Shown here: positions 23,023 through 29,496 of the stretch, one piece after another
Layout: each line of letters starts with the position of its first letter
How positions within the stretch are numbered: position 1 is the first letter of the stretch
The notes under the pieces: model-generated
Database searches by the model: none
Told to the model about the DNA's origin: nothing
Seen by the model: only the letters and a program-made list of their open reading frames with translations
Made by a program: the position numbers and the translations under genes
NCBI GenBank assembly: GCA_027886885.1
Contig: JAPCJP010000016.1
Coordinates: 1 to 36,492 of the forward strand
DNA from: Nitrososphaerota archaeon
Lineage (GTDB): Archaea > Thermoproteota > Nitrososphaeria > Nitrososphaerales > Gagatemarchaeaceae
Length of the DNA stretch: 36,492 bases
Direction of reading: 5' to 3'

Positions 23023-23937
23023 TTAGGCGGGCGGGAGCGCGGTTATTCCTTCCTTTATCGTCTGGGCGCCCTTGGCGAAGGCTGCCTTCTCGGTCTCGTT
23101 CAGGTTGAGCTCGTAGATCTTCTCGACGCCACCCGCCCCCAACATCAGGGGCACCCCGATCGAGAGACCGCTTAGGCCGTACTCACCGTCGAGATGGGCC
23201 GACGCCGGCAGGACCTCCTTCTTGTCCCAGGCTATGGATTTGACCATCCTCGCGATGGCGTTGCCAGGGGCCTCCGAGGTGGCTCCCTTCTTGGCGATCA
23301 CATCGATGGCGACCTGTCTGGTGCTCGCTATCGTCGCTTCGATCTCGGCGGCGCTGAGGAGGCTCGTCAGCGGGACCCCTCCGACCGAAGTGAACCTTGG
23401 GAGGGGGAGCATGTTCTCTCCGTGCTCGCCGATGACCAGGGCCATGATGGAGGAACGGGAGACGCCGAGCTTGGCCGACAGGACGTGCTTGAAGCGAGAG
23501 AGGTCGAGGATTCCTCCCATGCCCACCACGCGGTTCTTCGGGAACCCCGTCGCCCTGAGCACGACGGTGTTCATGACGTCCATGGGGTTGGTGACCGTGA
23601 TGATTATGGAGTCTGGGGCGTTCTTCGCCACTTCCTTGGCGACCGACCCGATTATGCCGGCGTTCTTGCCGAGCAGGTCCATGCGTGTCATGCCGGGCTT
23701 CCTCGCCAGTCCGGCCGTGATGACGACGACCCTCGCCCCCTTCAGCGTCGAGTAGTCGGAGGAACCGGAGACCGCGACGTCCACGCCGGTCTCTGACAGC
23801 TTGTGGCTGATGTCGAGCGCCTCCCCCTCTGCGAGACCGGGGATGATGTCCACCAGCGCGATATCGTCCACTCCCACAGACGCGACCTCGAGCGCGGCCT
23901 GAGCGCCTACACGTCCAGCTCCAACGAATCCAATCAT
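23023..23937 (-). CDS. mdh: Malate dehydrogenase (LDH/MDH family)
   Basis: It interconverts malate and oxaloacetate with NAD(P) in the TCA cycle or related routes. The NAD-binding G-A-G-R-V-G is at the start, the dinucleotide acidic residue is in A-L-V-D-I, the substrate Args are in L-A-R-K-P-G-M-T-R-M-D-L, and the active site is in G-E-H-G-E, with T-N-P-M-D-V between. The Arg at the substrate loop argues for malate over lactate. At 304 residues it has the usual length. The ATG at 23937 follows a TATA-like GTTTTTATC (23971-23980) with a leader of about 10 nt. Confidence 0.93.
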   Translation of the reverse strand: MIGFVGAGRVGAQAALEVASVGVDDIALVDIIPGLAEGEALDISHKLSETGVDVAVSGSSDYSTLKGARVVVITAGLARKPGMTRMDLLGKNAGIIGSVAKEVAKNAPDSIIITVTNPMDVMNTVVLRATGFPKNRVVGMGGILDLSRFKHVLSAKLGVSRSSIMALVIGEHGENMLPLPRFTSVGGVPLTSLLSAAEIEATIASTRQVAIDVIAKKGATSEAPGNAIARMVKSIAWDKKEVLPASAHLDGEYGLSGLSIGVPLMLGAGGVEKIYELNLNETEKAAFAKGAQTIKEGITALPPA

Positions 23938-24007
23938 ATCGTCTATCGGTCCTCGGGGGATTGAGGAGGGGATAAAAACGTAGACAGCAGAGATTGCTTT
24001 GCAGCGG

Positions 24008-24304
24008 TCAGAGCTTCAGACCGAAGGACTGGGCAAAGTCCTCGAACTGGAAGTACGCCGTCAGGAAGCTCATTCCTCTTTCGCTTATCTTGTATTTCGC
24101 TGACTTTTCGAGGTTGAGCTCTTCTAAGAGTCCAGCCCCCACGAGGTCGGTGATGAGCTTGGTCATTCTGCCGTAGGAGACGTTACCCTTCCTGAGGAGC
24201 ATGGTGATGCCGACTCCTTCCCCGCCCGTGTTCATGTCTCGGGCAGTGGTGAGAATGTCTGCTATGATCCTCGTTTGAGTCCTATACGGGGCCAACCCAC
24301 TCAC
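24008..24304 (-). CDS. Winged-helix transcriptional regulator (98 aa)
   Basis: This small winged helix has a helix I-I-A-D-I-L-T-T-A-R, a recognition-like segment V-S-Y-G-R-M-T-K-L-I-T-D-L and a wing ending K-Y-K-I-S-E-R-G, then a C-terminal helix with F. It matches the archaeal single-domain wHTH group (COG3432-like), in which many are found next to membrane proteins. The gene overlaps the upstream seven-helix protein by 23 nt, so the two are coupled. A membrane sensor plus regulator arrangement is possible but not shown. Confidence 0.75.
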   Translation of the reverse strand: MSGLAPYRTQTRIIADILTTARDMNTGGEGVGITMLLRKGNVSYGRMTKLITDLVGAGLLEELNLEKSAKYKISERGMSFLTAYFQFEDFAQSFGLKL

Positions 24305-24932
24305 TACTCTTCCTTGCGAAGGAGAACTTGAGAACTGGTATGAATAGAATTACTAGTCCAACTTCTTTCATCAATAACTGCACGATACTTAACAAAATGC
24401 TATCCCCCGCCATCAGGGAGAGCCACCAGCCCGAAGCCAGAAGGCTTAGCCCGGAGGCTATGAAGAGGGTGTTCGGGTTCCTGTTCTTCGAATAAGCGAA
24501 GAGGGTCTCTACCACACCATAGACGATGAAGTAGAACGACAGGCTCGTCAGGATCACTGCCAAGCTGGTCTGGTTTATGGCCATGATGGGGAAGAGGGCC
24601 AGCATCACTCCCATCCTCTTGTCAAAGACCACGTCCAGCATGTGCGAGAAAGCGAGGAAGAAGTAACCTGCCGTCTCCAGGAACAGCCCGGAGATCAGGA
24701 GTGTCGTCAGAGATACTTCGAACCCCGGAATCACTTGCAAAGTCCCGAAGCCATAGAACCCCTCGAGGAGGAAACCGGTGCCCAGGAAGACAAAGGCGGC
24801 GGCGAGGCGAAGCAGAGATGAGCTCTGGGTCTGCCGAACCCCCTTGTAGGATACTAGGGCGATTGAAAAGGCCACAAAGGCCCCTACGAATTGTAGGGAG
24901 TTCTCCAGTAGTACGAGACCCTGGGCCGACAA
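24282..24932 (-). CDS. Integral membrane protein with about seven helices
   Basis: The 216-residue protein has about seven hydrophobic segments (for example FVGAFVAFSIALVSY, LTTLLISGLFLETAGYFFLAF, SFYFIVYGVVETLF, and LLMKEVGLVILFIPVL at the end). I do not recognise a named family. The TTG start at 24932 follows a TATA-like CTTTAATAGC (24961-24970) by about 33 nt. It is coupled to a winged-helix protein by overlapping ends. Confidence 0.75.
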   Translation of the reverse strand: MSAQGLVLLENSLQFVGAFVAFSIALVSYKGVRQTQSSSLLRLAAAFVFLGTGFLLEGFYGFGTLQVIPGFEVSLTTLLISGLFLETAGYFFLAFSHMLDVVFDKRMGVMLALFPIMAINQTSLAVILTSLSFYFIVYGVVETLFAYSKNRNPNTLFIASGLSLLASGWWLSLMAGDSILLSIVQLLMKEVGLVILFIPVLKFSFARKSSEWVGPV

Positions 24933-25105
24933 GCCTAACCATTTGCGTTCTTCGGATTCGGCTATTAAAGTTTAGTGCAGGAATGTTCCATATGGTAAGC
25001 GCGTCCTGGGGGATTCGGGTCAGGTGTTACCGTGGAGCGGCGCAGGAGAAAGGAATCGTCCCTCATACACTCGTCTCGAGAGGATGATAAGCGGAAATTC
25101 AGTAA

Positions 25106-25142
25106 CATTTAAATATGCAATTCCGAGCCAGCGTATAAAATC
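25106..25142 (+). promoter_or_regulatory. Double TATA-like promoter of tfb
   Basis: CATTTAAATATGC (25106-25118) and GTATAAAATC (25132-25142) lie 26 nt apart. The second is centred about 24 nt before the GTG at 25160 and fits a leaderless start. The first would give a leader of about 25 nt. Confidence 0.55.
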
Positions 25143-25159
25143 TTTCCGGAGTAATCGAC

Positions 25160-26098
25160 GTGTCCTACGACAAAGATTTCTCGAGACTGATGAAGCTGCA
25201 AAAGGCGCTTGACAAGTGCCCCCGTTGCGGGAAGGGTCCCATGATCATGGACAACAACGGAGGGGAACTGGTCTGCAGCAGTTGCGGTTTTGTGGTGAAG
25301 GACAAGATAGTCGAGACGGGCCCGGAGTGGAGGTCGTTCTCCAAGGAAGAGAAGGACGACCGCTCGAGGGGCGGGATGCCGACCTCCATAGCCATGCACG
25401 ACATGGGGCTGGCCACGGTCATCGGTGGGGTCAACAAGGACGCTTCGGGCAAGTCTCTATCGGCCTCCATGAAGGCCACGGTCGAGAGGCTAAGGACCTG
25501 GGACAGCCGGTCGCAGGTGCACGAACCCATGGACAGAAACCTAAGGCAAGCTTTCAGCGAGCTGGACAGGCTGTCCGACAAGCTTGCAGTCTCCGACGCA
25601 GTGGTAGAGAAGGCCGCTTACATCTACCGAAAGGCGCTGGAGAGGGGGCTCGTGAGGGGAAGGTCCATCTCCGCCATAATCGCCGCTTCCCTCTATGCAG
25701 CATGCCGGGACCGGGAGACCCCCAGGACCCTCAAGGACCTTGCCTTGGTCTCGAACGTCAAGAAGAAAGACATCGCAAGGTGCTACAGGTTGCTGCTGAA
25801 GGAGATGGACATCAAGATGCCAGTGGTAGACCCGACCAAGTGCGTCTCTAGGATCGCGTCGAGGGCGGGCCTCTCGGAGAAGACCAAGAGGAGGGCACTG
25901 GAGATACTGAAGCGGGCAGAGGAGGCGAGGATCTCCGCAGGAAAGGACCCCATGGGCCTGGCGGCAGCGGCGCTATACGTGTCTTGCACGCTGGAGGGCG
26001 AGGACAAGACCCAGAGGGACGTGGCAGAGGCGGCCGGGGTCACCGAAGTCACCATTAGGAACCGCTACAAGGGACTCCGTTCAGCGCTGAGCATCTGA
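25160..26098 (+). CDS. tfb: Transcription initiation factor B
   Basis: It recruits RNA polymerase to TBP-bound promoters. The N-terminal zinc ribbon has Cys20, Cys23, Cys39 and Cys42 (C-P-R-C then C-S-S-C). The B-reader/linker has G-P-E-W-R-S-F, and two cyclin repeats follow (A-A-S-L-Y-A-A-C-R in the first, A-A-A-L-Y-V-S-C in the second, with the C-terminal HTH T-Q-R-D-V-A-E-A-A-G-V-T-E-V-T). At 312 residues it is a full-length archaeal TFB. It is divergent from the membrane protein and followed 98 nt later by a two-domain HTH regulator. It is one of several TFBs that a lineage like this may carry. Confidence 0.96.
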   Translation: MSYDKDFSRLMKLQKALDKCPRCGKGPMIMDNNGGELVCSSCGFVVKDKIVETGPEWRSFSKEEKDDRSRGGMPTSIAMHDMGLATVIGGVNKDASGKSLSASMKATVERLRTWDSRSQVHEPMDRNLRQAFSELDRLSDKLAVSDAVVEKAAYIYRKALERGLVRGRSISAIIAASLYAACRDRETPRTLKDLALVSNVKKKDIARCYRLLLKEMDIKMPVVDPTKCVSRIASRAGLSEKTKRRALEILKRAEEARISAGKDPMGLAAAALYVSCTLEGEDKTQRDVAEAAGVTEVTIRNRYKGLRSALSI

Positions 26099-26195
26099 GT
26101 GTTTCGACCTCGGGAACGGCAATTCGTCCAAGGAAAGTTAGATATAACATAAAGATTTAGAGCATAACATATAAGGGCCGAAGTGACGGGGGTAG

Positions 26196-27374
26196 ATGGA
26201 ACAGGCAGCCAGAATGTCGTTAGAGAAGAGCACCCCGGAAGGAGGGGTCGACGAGGCGAGTTCAAACGTGAAGACGGGGCAACTCGCCAGCATGATAATC
26301 GAGCTCGGACCCAACATCTCCGAGATTGCAAGGAGGCTGGGCCAGTTCAAGGAGAGCGTGCGATACCGGTACAAGGAGAAGCTGCTGAGCAAGGGCTTTG
26401 CGGTCCGCGTCGCCGTGGACAACGAGAAGCTCGGCCTAAGGAGGGTCGTATTGCTGGTCGATTTCTCGGACGCCTACCAGGAGGTCGCCCAGAAGATACT
26501 GAGGGCAATGAGCGAAGAGGGCTACCTCGCCAGCTACGAGAAGACCCTGCCGGACGGCAAGTTCCTCGTGCATGCCTCGGTCCCGGAGGAGTGCGTGGAG
26601 GATTACCGCGAGTTCTTTGGGGACCTCCGCCAAAAGGGATACTTCAGGTCAGTAGAGTTCTACACGTTCCACTGGTTCCGGAACCCGCCCATGAAGACGG
26701 AGATGTACGACTTTGACGAGGGGAGGTGGGACTTCGACTGGTCCACGGAACAAAAGTACGACAAGTCCGGTGCCCTCCACGCACCCTCGACCAAGGAGAA
26801 GTTCGACATGGTGGACCTCCTCATCCTCAAGGAGCTCCAGAAGGACGCGAACAAGTCCCTCGCCGAGATGGCCGCGGGCCTGAAGATCAACTACAAGACC
26901 CTCACCTGGCACTTCCGCAACCACATTGAGGCCAGGCACCTCATCAGGGGCTACGTCATCAACTGGATCGGGTCGAAATACGAGTACAAGCTGGACAAGG
27001 CCAGCAACAAGAAGCACACCTATCTCTACGTTGCTCTGCTCTTCCCGAACCTCGACAGGGCCAAGCGCATGGAGATCATGGCTAAGCTCAACATACTTCC
27101 TTTCATCTGGTGCGAGTGCGTCGGGGACTCTTACGAAGCGGAGCTGGTCTTCCCCATTTCCACGCTCACCGAGGGGTTGCAGTACCTGTCTGAGGTCATC
27201 GCCGAGAGCCAGACGCAAGCGAGATACTTCATAATCGACCAGACGAACTCTCTCACGTTCTCCCTGATACCCGAGCTCTATGACGATTCGAGGCAACGAT
27301 GGAAGTTCGACAAGGAAAAGATGGCTAGCAGGATAGAGGCGTTGCTCCTCGAGGTCAAGGAGAAGCCCCGTTAA
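26196..27374 (+). CDS. Two-domain helix-turn-helix regulator (paralog of 6030-7184)
   Basis: A 392-residue protein with the same plan as the gene at 6030: an N-terminal HTH-like block (about residues 28-70: G-P-N-I-S-E-I-A-R-R, then K-E-S-V-R-Y), an AsnC/Lrp-like sensor region, W-D-F-D-W near 184, a second HTH-like block (about 205-255: L-L-I-L-K-E-L-Q-K-D-A-N-K-S-L-A-E-M), and a final sensor-like region ending in a charged helix. The shared landmarks mark one family. The TATA-like ACATATAAGG (26167-26176) is 25 nt before the ATG, so the transcript is leaderless. The regulator may act with the neighbouring tfb in setting promoter choice (inference from position only). Confidence 0.75.
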   Translation: MEQAARMSLEKSTPEGGVDEASSNVKTGQLASMIIELGPNISEIARRLGQFKESVRYRYKEKLLSKGFAVRVAVDNEKLGLRRVVLLVDFSDAYQEVAQKILRAMSEEGYLASYEKTLPDGKFLVHASVPEECVEDYREFFGDLRQKGYFRSVEFYTFHWFRNPPMKTEMYDFDEGRWDFDWSTEQKYDKSGALHAPSTKEKFDMVDLLILKELQKDANKSLAEMAAGLKINYKTLTWHFRNHIEARHLIRGYVINWIGSKYEYKLDKASNKKHTYLYVALLFPNLDRAKRMEIMAKLNILPFIWCECVGDSYEAELVFPISTLTEGLQYLSEVIAESQTQARYFIIDQTNSLTFSLIPELYDDSRQRWKFDKEKMASRIEALLLEVKEKPR

Positions 27375-27425
27375 GGGGCCGCTCCAACCTCAACGAGTTC
27401 TTGGCTGTTAAAGTCGCCTTAGGAC
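27375..27425. other. Short gap, nothing recognised
   Basis: This 51-base gap lies between the convergent regulator gene and the 39-residue peptide gene. It holds no obvious terminator hairpin. Confidence 0.3.
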
Positions 27426-27545
27426 CTAGGGTCCGACGCCGCCGATCGGGTCTAGGATACCGGGGTGGAGCCCGATGCCCGCGATCAACATTGTCGCTGC
27501 GGTGGCCGCAGCCATTCCAAATCTGACTTTCTGGTCTATGGTCAT
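27426..27545 (-). CDS. 39-residue small peptide, likely membrane-associated
   Basis: A complete short frame begins M-T-I-D-Q-K-V-R-F-G-M and continues with an alanine-rich hydrophobic segment (AAATAATMLIAGIG), ending H-P-G-I-L-D-P-I-G-G-V-G-P. The start is an ATG whose TATA-like TTTTTATCG box (27568-27577) is centred 28 nt upstream, the same spacing as other genes here, and the composition is protein-like. The N-terminal charged part followed by one hydrophobic helix and a Gly/Pro tail suggests a single-span membrane peptide or a peptide that associates with a membrane complex. No family is recognised. It is below the length limit of routine gene callers. Confidence 0.6.
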   Translation of the reverse strand: MTIDQKVRFGMAAATAATMLIAGIGLHPGILDPIGGVGP

Positions 27546-27567
27546 GCCAGAAGGTTGGAAAACCTAG

Positions 27568-27577
27568 CGATAAAAAT
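27568..27577 (-). promoter_or_regulatory. TATA-like box for the 39-residue peptide gene
   Basis: ATTTTTATCG on the minus strand, centred about 28 nt before the ATG at 27545. It is the main non-coding evidence that the small gene is expressed. Confidence 0.5.
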
Positions 27578-27624
27578 TAGTTTGTTAATAGGATTTCAGT
27601 TAGATTTCCCACGAAAGTGCTAAT

Positions 27625-28149
27625 TTACTCGCTGACGCGCGCTTTCTTCTTGGCCTGGAGTTCGTCGCTCGTGAAGAGCGTCTGGAAGTGCTTGGAGAGT
27701 ATGTCGATGTAGATGTCCGTCTCCTTTTCATCCATGTACTGGAACATGTACCCTCCCCTGTATGGCGAGGGCTCGCCTTCCCGCGTGATGAACTCGATGT
27801 GGATGAGAGGGTCACCGCGGTTGACGGTGATCGGCCTCCGTTCGTTGTTCAGGTTTACCAGTTCCAGCGCCAGCCGGCCCACAAAGCCGCTGTGGACCTT
27901 GACGGAGTTGAGGAAGGAGAGCCCCATCCGGCCGAACTTGCTCTTGGCCGTCAGGTGGGCGACGTAGTTTGGGGGCGTGAAGATGACCTCCTTGGATATC
28001 ATATTCCTGTGCTCCAGATAGTTGAGGGTCCGGTCCTCTCTGACCGTCAGCACGTAACCGTCTCCGTCGAAGCCTTCGTCGTGGGTGGGGTAGATGACCT
28101 TGTATTTTTCAACCAGGTCCATTAGGACGGACTCGCCGATGACGGTCAT
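27625..28149 (-). CDS. dcd: dCTP deaminase / dUTPase family protein
   Basis: A 174-residue trimer-fold protein with K-S-K-F-G-R-M-G-L, V-H-S-G-F-V-G-R-L-A-L-E-L-V-N (catalytic Glu in the LELVN region, cf. HPGWEGxxxLEixN of the family), and R-G-D-P-L-I-H-I-E-F. It most likely deaminates dCTP to dUTP or hydrolyses dUTP to keep uracil out of DNA and supply dUMP for thymidylate. Typical family residues are partly changed (H-S-G rather than H-P-G), so exact activity is not settled. The ATG at 28149 is 27 nt from a TATA-like TTATTAAGCC (28171-28180), so it is leaderless. It is the second nucleotide-related gene type in the window, along with the TMK-like pair. Confidence 0.8.
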   Translation of the reverse strand: MTVIGESVLMDLVEKYKVIYPTHDEGFDGDGYVLTVREDRTLNYLEHRNMISKEVIFTPPNYVAHLTAKSKFGRMGLSFLNSVKVHSGFVGRLALELVNLNNERRPITVNRGDPLIHIEFITREGEPSPYRGGYMFQYMDEKETDIYIDILSKHFQTLFTSDELQAKKKARVSE

Positions 28150-28214
28150 GCGCTGCGCGTCTCTTGTGCCGGCTTAATAACTCGGTCGCGACGGAATGAC
28201 CTATCGCGGTTCCT

Positions 28215-29345
28215 TCAGTTGGCGGCGTACTTTACGTACTCGTTCTGGCACGCAGGATAGCGGGCGATCCACCACTCGTGCTTCCGGGGCACCATGACCC
28301 AGGAGTCGAAGGTGATCGAGTGCTTGGTCTCGGATTCGTGGGAGCAGATGGAATAGGGGTAGTTGACGTGGTCCCGGAGTATGCGCTCGCAGGCTTCCAG
28401 GTCGATGTTCGGCGAACTCTGGGCCAAGAGCTTGTCCATCCTGTTCTGGTGCACCACGCTCGCCATGTTCGCCTCTTTCTTGTCGGGGCTGTAGGCCACC
28501 GTCTCCGCCATCTGTCCGTCCTTGTACTTTAGCCTGAGGTAGTGGTTGGCGTGGCCCATGGTCCTGTCGAAATAGGAGACGTCGATGTCGTCGGGCGTGG
28601 CCTCGATGTCGTAGACCTCGCCGTTCTCGTCGGCGACGACGAAGTTGAAGCACCCGGCCCTCTTGGCCCTGACCACGGCGGCGAGCGCGTCCCCGATGTT
28701 CTTCGACCTCAAGACCTCGGAGATTATGACGTAGGTAGGGACGCCGACGTCCAGGTTCCGCCGCGGCACGCTGTTCCAGGAGAGGCACAGGCCGTTGGAG
28801 TTCATCCCGGCCCAAGTAACGAAACCCGGTGCATTGTAGGCGAGAAGATTGGGGCCGTCGGTCCTCGTCTCGTGAAGTAGAAAGGGGGCCTCACCATTCC
28901 AATAGATCTCGGTGTGGAAGTCCCAGTTCTGCCCGATGAAGGTCTCCCCGCCGACAGTGGCAGGACCCGTGGCGCCGAACGAGGTGCAGTGGTCACGGTA
29001 GACGGCGCACTTGTCCTTTGGGGTGTGCATCTCCTCGTGCATTTGGATCAGCGTGACCTCTTCGATGGAAGCCCCCGAGCCCTCGGCGATCCCTTCCATT
29101 ATCTGGAAGGTTTCCGGAGAGTACTCCTGGACGAATGGGATGTGCTTCGCCGCGAATTGCAGCAGGGTCTCCTTGGAGACGTTCTCCTTGGCAAAATAGT
29201 CATAGAACTCTTGCTTGAGCATGCGGTGGACTCCGGCCTTCAGTTGCGTCCCCTGTTGGTGTCCTCGCTCCCGGGGCGACCCAGAAACCTCCAGCAGCTT
29301 CAGGGGCCTGACCGTTGACTCTACAACCTGGAGCGTCAATGCCAA
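28215..29345 (-). CDS. C45-type Ntn acyltransferase/hydrolase (acyl-CoA:6-APA acyltransferase-like)
   Basis: The family (peptidase C45) cleaves itself before a Cys that becomes the N-terminal nucleophile. Here this is Cys120 in R-D-H-C-T-S-F-G-A, like the fungal isopenicillin N acyltransferase. Other family features are G-Q-N-W-D-F-H after it, M-N-S-N-G-L-C-L-S-W-N, and A-N-H-Y-L near the C-terminus. In prokaryotes such enzymes act on amide or acyl substrates and are usually not penicillin enzymes. Substrate is unknown. The TTG start follows a TATA-like TTTTTAATCG (29361-29370) by 21 nt. It is divergent from the dimethylglycine-dehydrogenase-like gene, so the two share a 151-nt regulatory gap. 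It has no signal peptide. Confidence 0.85.
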   Translation of the reverse strand: MALTLQVVESTVRPLKLLEVSGSPRERGHQQGTQLKAGVHRMLKQEFYDYFAKENVSKETLLQFAAKHIPFVQEYSPETFQIMEGIAEGSGASIEEVTLIQMHEEMHTPKDKCAVYRDHCTSFGATGPATVGGETFIGQNWDFHTEIYWNGEAPFLLHETRTDGPNLLAYNAPGFVTWAGMNSNGLCLSWNSVPRRNLDVGVPTYVIISEVLRSKNIGDALAAVVRAKRAGCFNFVVADENGEVYDIEATPDDIDVSYFDRTMGHANHYLRLKYKDGQMAETVAYSPDKKEANMASVVHQNRMDKLLAQSSPNIDLEACERILRDHVNYPYSICSHESETKHSITFDSWVMVPRKHEWWIARYPACQNEYVKYAAN

Positions 29346-29496
29346 AGTGAGGAGGCTCGACGATTAAAAAGGCTTGGAGCACTTTCGAGCACCGCTCTTT
29401 CCATCGGCTGGCTGGGCGCGGATTCTCCTCTCGTCCGGGCCATCGGAGCCGGCCAAGATTTTAAGCGGAGGGGGCTCATCGCTTGCCGTCAAGCCG
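29346..29496. promoter_or_regulatory. Shared divergent promoter gap, C45 enzyme and dehydrogenase
   Basis: Left TATA-like TTTTTAATCG (29361-29370, minus) and right GATTTTAAG (29457-29465, plus) face outward. The frame of the plus-strand gene stays open upstream to 29374, but the right box lies within it. Confidence 0.45.

Noticed and set aside
29374-29496. N-terminal extension of the dehydrogenase frame from TTG 29374
   Set aside because: The extra 41 residues do not resemble the family, and the best TATA-like box (29457-29465) lies inside them.
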